From contig JAKAGP010000026.1 of assembly GCA_021825785.1 (NCBI GenBank), positions 1 to 10,514 of the forward strand: DNA of 10,514 bases, read 5' to 3'. Position 1 is the first letter of the stretch. Each line of letters begins with the position of its first letter. A program made the position numbers and the translations under genes. The notes beneath the pieces were generated by a model. It saw nothing but the letters and a program-made list of their open reading frames with translations, was not told the DNA's origin and made no database searches. This document shows positions 8,401-10,514 of the stretch, piece by piece. The stretch is from Nitrospirota bacterium. GTDB taxonomy: Bacteria > Nitrospirota > Thermodesulfovibrionia > Thermodesulfovibrionales > JdFR-88.

Positions 8401-9353
8401 CCCAGGGGCGATCGGGCCTTGATAATCCGCCGGGTGCCGGCGACCCGATAGGTTTTATGCAGGCACCGTTCAATACACTCCTGCAGCGCGGGTAGCCCCG
8501 CCTCCCAGCTCTGCCGGGTTGACTGTTCCGCTTCCACCCGGGAGAATATACCCTCCACGAGATCCCGGCCCCGTGACTCGTATAGGTCCAGGAGCCGAAC
8601 ATATCCGGGATTGACCGTCCGCGCCTTGACGCAGAACATGTACAGGGTGGCGAACAACTCCTCATCATTCTTCCACCAGTAATCCGAAGTGTAAATGGGA
8701 GGGACCTGCCCTTTTTTGAACGTCTTCTGGTAGTCTTTGAACGACTTTTTTTCATCGGCAGTAAGCCGATTTGTCCAGTATACATGGCCCAGCTCGTGCA
8801 AAAACTCGGTCACCGGGTCGCTGGGATCATATAACGTGATTTCTATGCCGATGGTTGATGCGCGGATCAGGTCTTTGACCTGGGCAGGGGTCGGTTTTCG
8901 GAAGGTGAGTATAACCGGATGGTCCGGGAGCCAGGGTGCGCCGCACTGGAGGCCCCGGACGCAGCGGACGGCCTGCGCCTTCATATCCATCCACTCGCCC
9001 GGCCAGTTGTCCCGCTCCTGGGCGAATATCACCAGCTCGTTACCCTCTTGGGTGCTGGGCCGACCCTGGACGATGACCGCCTCACCGTCGAATGACTTCC
9101 GGAGTTGATGGTCAGAATATTCCCTGATTTTACCGTGTCGGTGTAAGATAAGGCTGGCAGGATTCTCGCCCACGGCCAGATAGGTGCGGCCGCTGATCGA
9201 TATGAGAGCCGGCTGGTGGTCGATAACAGCTTTCCGTATATCCTTTACCGTATAGGTAGAGCCATAGGCTAATTCATAGCCAGCTCCGGTGAGCCGCTTC
9301 CGAGCGTCCCCAAGAGGGTACCTCTCATAGGGGACCAGTTCTTTAATCTGCAT
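5415..9353 (-). CDS. Large polyvalent protein: zincin protease, RadC-like JAB, PBECR-type RNase and pyrophosphatase-like domains
   Basis: A 1312-residue chain. Residues 183-190 (EFLHELGH) form a zinc-metallopeptidase HExxH site; DEELFATLY (230-237) probably supplies the third ligand. Residues about 497-660 are a RadC-like JAB/MPN domain with H610-N-H612-P-S-G, S620 and D623. Residues about 905-1110 resemble the phage Barnase-EndoU-Colicin-RelE (PBECR) RNase family, for example RYRWILDTITNPSVI (1017-1031). Residues about 1136-1266 match the phage inorganic-pyrophosphatase-like domain: IENPAGSTRSG, HHYGYV and DGDHVDVFIG (1188-1197), the last close to the pyrophosphatase D-G-D-P-x-D signature with His for Pro. 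The tail (1291-1302) is hydrophobic. Two shared motifs (436-452, 842-858) separate the blocks. The start at ATG 9353 is fixed by an in-frame stop at 9375-9377, but no good ribosome site precedes it. Residues 1-90 and 290-430 are unrecognised. A host-takeover role after delivery is inferred. Confidence 0.9.
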   Translation of the reverse strand: MQIKELVPYERYPLGDARKRLTGAGYELAYGSTYTVKDIRKAVIDHQPALISISGRTYLAVGENPASLILHRHGKIREYSDHQLRKSFDGEAVIVQGRPSTQEGNELVIFAQERDNWPGEWMDMKAQAVRCVRGLQCGAPWLPDHPVILTFRKPTPAQVKDLIRASTIGIEITLYDPSDPVTEFLHELGHVYWTNRLTADEKKSFKDYQKTFKKGQVPPIYTSDYWWKNDEELFATLYMFCVKARTVNPGYVRLLDLYESRGRDLVEGIFSRVEAEQSTRQSWEAGLPALQECIERCLHKTYRVAGTRRIIKARSPLGHIPDGIRFDRTVKHRVLDKAKDLEWIKIEDGPLSGHEIALKAGVVHPFLTKAAIRSRAQAPVKAITATVSINGQEYKTYRERGPLPPVPPDVVVTTARYWPPRSGLLQKAKNMAHLVKKVITNKIGRRQTVWIRPDEPEQAPSTHQTPVSHHALPQEPSAQHIFEAHRPEERDTTPLTPEADKLKGEILASGINLNYEHEWTNSNTISLLGQKVKTKGDLAHLAQVYRNPQFETMRIFMMNDSNEVVLETGISCRLPGCAAAFIRPEDQAGSMLDMKAKMQAAKATKYYILHNHPSGEPKPSSNDLQVTNFYNQNLPGFQGHVIIDHDRYVTIDARGQQAQHDINPEFRRGAEYLTPSMAHAAIGQSIGSPYDLMDIAKTHQILKDYFVTLIGSSKGTVRGIMNIPAASFLGDGSPGLQQAHDFSVKVGAQDMFAVGIEDNEAMATAIKNGMERGYFRDMVTKNGSSIMESGKYRKLPRYESGMNVLDAAQVSERSATFTKARLVRDPNGKIILKSQDRRGLPTKVITNVLGHRQTVHYRPDDDTMSEGKAAHNGKNLSGQKFKGVTYPDFTIEDIAAIPTSVQPPELDEDTVKKFTVHNVWNIYNDNFLKSPVKDVTGRVIDFNKNRFFKMTGLNQVFTERAKELFVNGDDQVLKMPILPSPVLTFGAEPQGKGVGNSLYQYNISDGTRQEVIKRIKRYRWILDTITNPSVILHDRMPKRERHTQEMYLKKYGDNRVVLVGVDDKKGIIFPITSYDINKSQLAERVVKKQYGLIWKNPRQKIKLKNKNILKAITYQDLVDILQDVNTDPTDAQKEAGNYKKASFSWNGLKITIENPAGSTRSGVSPDGEPWESDMHHHYGYVNRSEGADGDHVDVFIGPAMDTADTVYVVHQVDQESREFDEHKCMIGFNTQDEAQEAYMKHYPDDWPGMGEVVPLPVNEFKAWIQEGDTTAPAPRFKELFQKAKSMISKKILLPALTALVITRASTKSKHTL
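6515..6536 (-). repeat. Perfect 9-bp inverted repeat with 4-base loop inside the RNase-domain coding region
   Basis: ATCGATTTT and its complement are separated by TATT. It codes for residues around VIDFNKNRF at the start of the AT-rich island. It may be no more than AT-rich coding sequence. Confidence 0.4.
6780..6830 (-). repeat. Shared hairpin-like motif, second copy in the 1312-residue protein
   Basis: Residues 842-858, TKVITNVLGHRQTVHYR, have His where the other copies have Trp. This copy lies between the JAB half and the RNase/pyrophosphatase half and is followed by an Asp-rich, linker-like stretch. Confidence 0.75.
7998..8048 (-). repeat. Shared hairpin-like motif, first copy in the 1312-residue protein
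   Basis: Residues 436-452, KKVITNKIGRRQTVWIR, preceded by LLQKAKNM. This copy separates the metallopeptidase part from a Pro/His/Gln-rich linker and the JAB domain. Confidence 0.8.
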
Positions 9354-9382
9354 TAATGCCGCCGGTCGGTTATGTTAATTTA

Positions 9383-9412
9383 AATATACTATTATGAAAA
9401 GATAAACGTCTA
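9383..9412 (-). promoter_or_regulatory. Possible promoter for the giant-gene operon
   Basis: On the minus strand TAGACG (bases 9407-9412, 4 of 6 matches to TTGACA) and TATATT (bases 9383-9388, 5 of 6 to TATAAT) are separated by 18 bases, placing transcription start roughly 20 bases before ATG 9353. The match is modest in an AT-rich gap, and the elements overlap the palindrome, so a protein bound there could control it. Confidence 0.25.
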
Positions 9413-9438
9413 CACCAGACTCGCTCTTTTTCATAATA
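9390..9438. promoter_or_regulatory. Two-tier palindrome centred on base 9414 (candidate operator or RNA hairpin)
   Basis: The outer arms TATTATGAAAA (9390-9400) and TTTTCATAATA (9428-9438) pair perfectly over 11 bases. The inner arms GTCT (9408-9411) and AGAC (9417-9420) share exactly the same centre, with 7 unpaired bases between tiers on each side. The right arm begins 10 bases after the DUF4406-like gene's stop codon. This could be an operator bound by a dimer, an RNA hairpin at the end of the upstream message, or a processing site. Confidence 0.5.
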
Positions 9439-9448
9439 ACATCACGTT

Positions 9449-9799
9449 TCAGATGTGTGGATGCTTGTTTTCCCAGGATGCTTCATAGATACATGGTATT
9501 TTAAGCCGGTTTGCTTCGTGTAGCTCGGCCATGGTCCCCGATGACGTATCCCATCCTTTAAGAATCAAAATGTAATCACAGGATTTCAAGAGCTTGATCC
9601 CACACTTGAGAAAGTTATTGTCCGGGCACACACCATCCATCATCGCGCTATTCATGTGCGGACAAACCGCCATGTGTCCATCGCGCCATACTTGGTGTGC
9701 CATCCGGCGCGCGCGGTTGATATTAATAAGGCGGCCCAGCCAGTTGATCGGCCAGGGCCATGTCGATCGATAGGGTCCAGCGATGTATATCAGTTTCAT
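9449..9799 (-). CDS. DUF4406 / nucleoside 2-deoxyribosyltransferase-like protein
   Basis: This 116-residue protein starts MKLIYIAGPYRS. The Y-x-A-G-P loop near the N-terminus, CPHMNSA in the middle and LKSCDYILILKGW followed by S-S-G-T-M-A-E-L-H-E-A are typical of DUF4406 proteins, which share the nucleoside 2-deoxyribosyltransferase fold. The Glu in the MAELHEA stretch sits where that family keeps its catalytic Glu. The frame runs open 15 codons upstream, but ATG 9799 is preferred: it has GGGGAGGAG 8 bases upstream, overlaps the phosphatase stop as ATGA, and places the conserved strand at the N-terminus. The pair is probably translated together. A role in nucleotide salvage or modification is possible, but the substrate cannot be told. 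Confidence 0.85.
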   Translation of the reverse strand: MKLIYIAGPYRSTWPWPINWLGRLININRARRMAHQVWRDGHMAVCPHMNSAMMDGVCPDNNFLKCGIKLLKSCDYILILKGWDTSSGTMAELHEANRLKIPCIYEASWENKHPHI

Positions 9800-9816
9800 G
9801 CGTGGAACTCCTCCCC
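9796..9816 (-). promoter_or_regulatory. Coupled stop-start (ATGA) with strong ribosome site
   Basis: GGGGAGGAG (bases 9808-9816) lies within the last codons of the phosphatase-like gene, 8 bases before ATG 9799, and the TGA stop (9796-9798) overlaps that ATG. This decides the start of the DUF4406-like gene and indicates translational coupling. Confidence 0.8.
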
Positions 9817-10143
9817 TGTAATTATTTTGTAAATCTCGGGCCATGTCGGAAGACCCCCAATCTGGCGGTCATCGATGTAAATATCCGCATACACTTTTGG
9901 GTACGATTGCACATCACATTCATGTGAATTTTTATTGAAAGTGTGATAAGGTATTCCAGCCTGTGTAAGAAACATTTGAGCGAGTGATGCATCAAAAGCC
10001 GTGGTACGACAGGTCCAGATTATAATATAATGTCCCAGGGAATAGAGTCGGCTGATAACCTCCTTGGCGAATGGAAGCAAATCACCTATTCCCGGATACT
10101 TGTGCTCGACGATAGTACCGTCAAAATCAATTGCTAGAATCAT
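9796..10143 (-). CDS. Short HAD-superfamily phosphatase-like protein
   Basis: This 115-residue protein begins MILAIDFDGTIVE, the HAD motif I (D-x-D-G-T) with the nucleophile Asp at position 6. Motif II is probably the Thr in IIIWTCRT (39-46), and DIYIDDRQIGG near the C-terminus supplies the acidic motif IV; the Lys shortly before it (SYPKVYAD) may serve as motif III. It is about half the size of a typical HAD enzyme and has no cap domain, as in small phage and bacterial HADs of unknown substrate. AAGGA lies 7 bases before ATG 10143. It follows the Cys-containing gene by 26 bases and overlaps the DUF4406-like gene, suggesting joint action on a nucleotide or phosphorylated small molecule. Confidence 0.88.
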   Translation of the reverse strand: MILAIDFDGTIVEHKYPGIGDLLPFAKEVISRLYSLGHYIIIWTCRTTAFDASLAQMFLTQAGIPYHTFNKNSHECDVQSYPKVYADIYIDDRQIGGLPTWPEIYKIITGEEFHA

Positions 10144-10169
10144 TCCTTTATCCTTATAACCTTGTTTTT

Positions 10170-10406
10170 TCAGTCAGCGTAAGTCACCAGCGGATCGCCC
10201 CGATCCTTCCCCCGCGTCGCCCATAGCTTCCACCACTTTCGTTTATAGTCACTGCAATTATTGTCTTTATTCTTCTGCATGGGATCAGAGACTCGCTCAT
10301 TGAACTCCATGCGTATGGGCGATGGCCGCGACCCATGGGGGAGACGACACCTATCTTCACCAACTGGGTGTTCAAAATATCGCCGACAGTCTATACAGAA
10401 TACCAT
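10170..10406 (-). CDS. Small four-Cys protein, possible zinc binder
   Basis: This 78-residue protein begins MVFCIDCRRYFEHP. Four Cys (C4, C7, C20, C51) form a C-x2-C-x12-C-x30-C pattern that could hold one zinc, as in many short phage proteins with a leading C-x2-C. Near the end comes CSDYKRKWWKLWATR, then an acidic tail. ATG 10406 is chosen because it lies 4 bases after the stop of the preceding gene and puts C-x2-C at the N-terminus, although the ribosome site is weak. The frame stays open to a GTG at 10457, which would overlap that gene by 47 bases and is less likely. The function is unknown. Confidence 0.65.
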   Translation of the reverse strand: MVFCIDCRRYFEHPVGEDRCRLPHGSRPSPIRMEFNERVSDPMQKNKDNNCSDYKRKWWKLWATRGKDRGDPLVTYAD

Positions 10407-10410
10407 GCTT

Positions 10411-10514
10411 TTACCGTGCCGCCCAGAATTTCCACCAGATCCGCAGATATCCCTCACAATAATCGCCCATCACCTGAACCCACCGGGGGACCTTGCGACC
10501 AGAATAAATGCAAT
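10411..10514 (-). CDS. C-terminal end of a tandem paralogue of the four-Cys protein (partial)
   Basis: The frame enters from the right edge and ends at TAA 10411-10413, giving 33 visible residues that finish GDYCEGYLRIWWKFWAAR. The pattern C-x2-Y-x-R-x-W-W-K-[LF]-W-A-x-R matches the following gene's CSDYKRKWWKLWATR at 9 of 15 positions, so the two are probably tandem duplicates. Its start lies outside the window. The short length limits certainty. Confidence 0.6.
   Translation of the reverse strand, partial: CIYSGRKVPRWVQVMGDYCEGYLRIWWKFWAAR

Larger units (their letters stand above)
9354..9448. other. AT-rich 95-base gap between the small-enzyme pair and the giant genes
   Basis: There is no coding sequence here. 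It is the largest gap in the window and the only one big enough to hold a promoter. It contains the two-tier palindrome and a possible minus-strand promoter, described separately. No T-run follows the palindrome on the minus strand, so a standard intrinsic terminator is not supported. Confidence 0.6.

Noticed and set aside
7734..8451. Overlapping plus-strand frames of 152 and 160 codons
   Set aside because: They are antisense to the well-supported 1312-residue gene and overlap each other, as expected of shadows in G+C-rich sequence.
8321..8785. Same-strand alternative frame of 154 codons inside the large gene
   Set aside because: The host frame here encodes the sequence following HELGH, including the likely third zinc ligand. 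The alternative product is Arg/Ser/Gly-rich and lacks a clear ribosome site, unlike the nested frame at 2514-2699.
9390..9438. Intrinsic terminator for the HAD/DUF4406 genes
   Set aside because: The palindrome is AT-rich with unpaired tiers and no T-run follows it on the transcribed strand. It is kept only as an operator or hairpin candidate.
1..10514. CRISPR array, tRNA genes, integrase or transposase
   Set aside because: No regularly spaced direct repeats, no cloverleaf with a T-loop-like GGTTCRA box in context, and no integrase or transposase motifs were seen on either strand.

Overview
The window reads as a stretch of bacteriophage, prophage or related mobile DNA from a bacterium. Every supported gene lies on the minus strand, packed with gaps of 4 to 95 bases or short overlaps and mostly preceded by AAGGA/AGGAG-type ribosome sites. 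Over 90% of the window is three very large proteins of the 'polyvalent protein' type: many unrelated enzymatic or toxin-like domains strung in one chain, as described for phages and conjugative elements that deliver proteins into a new host with their DNA. The host cannot be named from the sequence. No virion structural gene, integrase, tRNA or CRISPR array is visible.

In transcription order (right to left): (1) 10514-10170, two tandem small proteins sharing a C-terminal C-x2-Y-x-R-x-W-W-K pattern; the second has four Cys and the first is cut by the window edge. (2) 10143-9449, a short HAD-family phosphatase-like protein overlapping (ATGA) a DUF4406/nucleoside-deoxyribosyltransferase-like protein. 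(3) 9448-9354, a 95-base AT-rich gap with a two-tier palindrome centred on 9414. (4) 9353-5415, a 1312-residue protein with an HELGH metallopeptidase, a RadC-like JAB domain, a probable PBECR-type RNase domain in an AT-rich island, an inorganic-pyrophosphatase-like domain and a hydrophobic tail. (5) 5402-3675, a 575-residue modular protein without a recognised enzyme. (6) 3642 to beyond position 1, a DarB-like protein: N-terminal module shared with (5), a DUF6908-like domain, an N6-adenine methyltransferase (EPSCGTG, NPPY) and the start of an SNF2-type helicase (DVGLGKT).

The three large genes form one tight transcription unit (gaps of 12 and 32 bases). They are also tied together by a short motif, roughly K-x-[IV]-I-x-[ND]-x-x-G-x-R-x-x-V-[WH]-x-R, which occurs once near the start of each of the two downstream proteins and twice at domain boundaries inside the first. 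The likely shared role, inferred from family knowledge, is host takeover and protection of incoming DNA: methylase-helicase antirestriction, protease and JAB peptidase, RNase and pyrophosphatase.

The most unusual signal is a 61-codon reading frame at 2699-2514. It has its own strong ribosome site and lies entirely inside the methylase gene in another frame. Its third-codon-position G+C (44 of 61) resembles neighbouring coding sequence, while the host frame over the same bases has 17 of 60 and encodes a Gly/Ser/Ala-rich linker. This looks like an overprinted gene.
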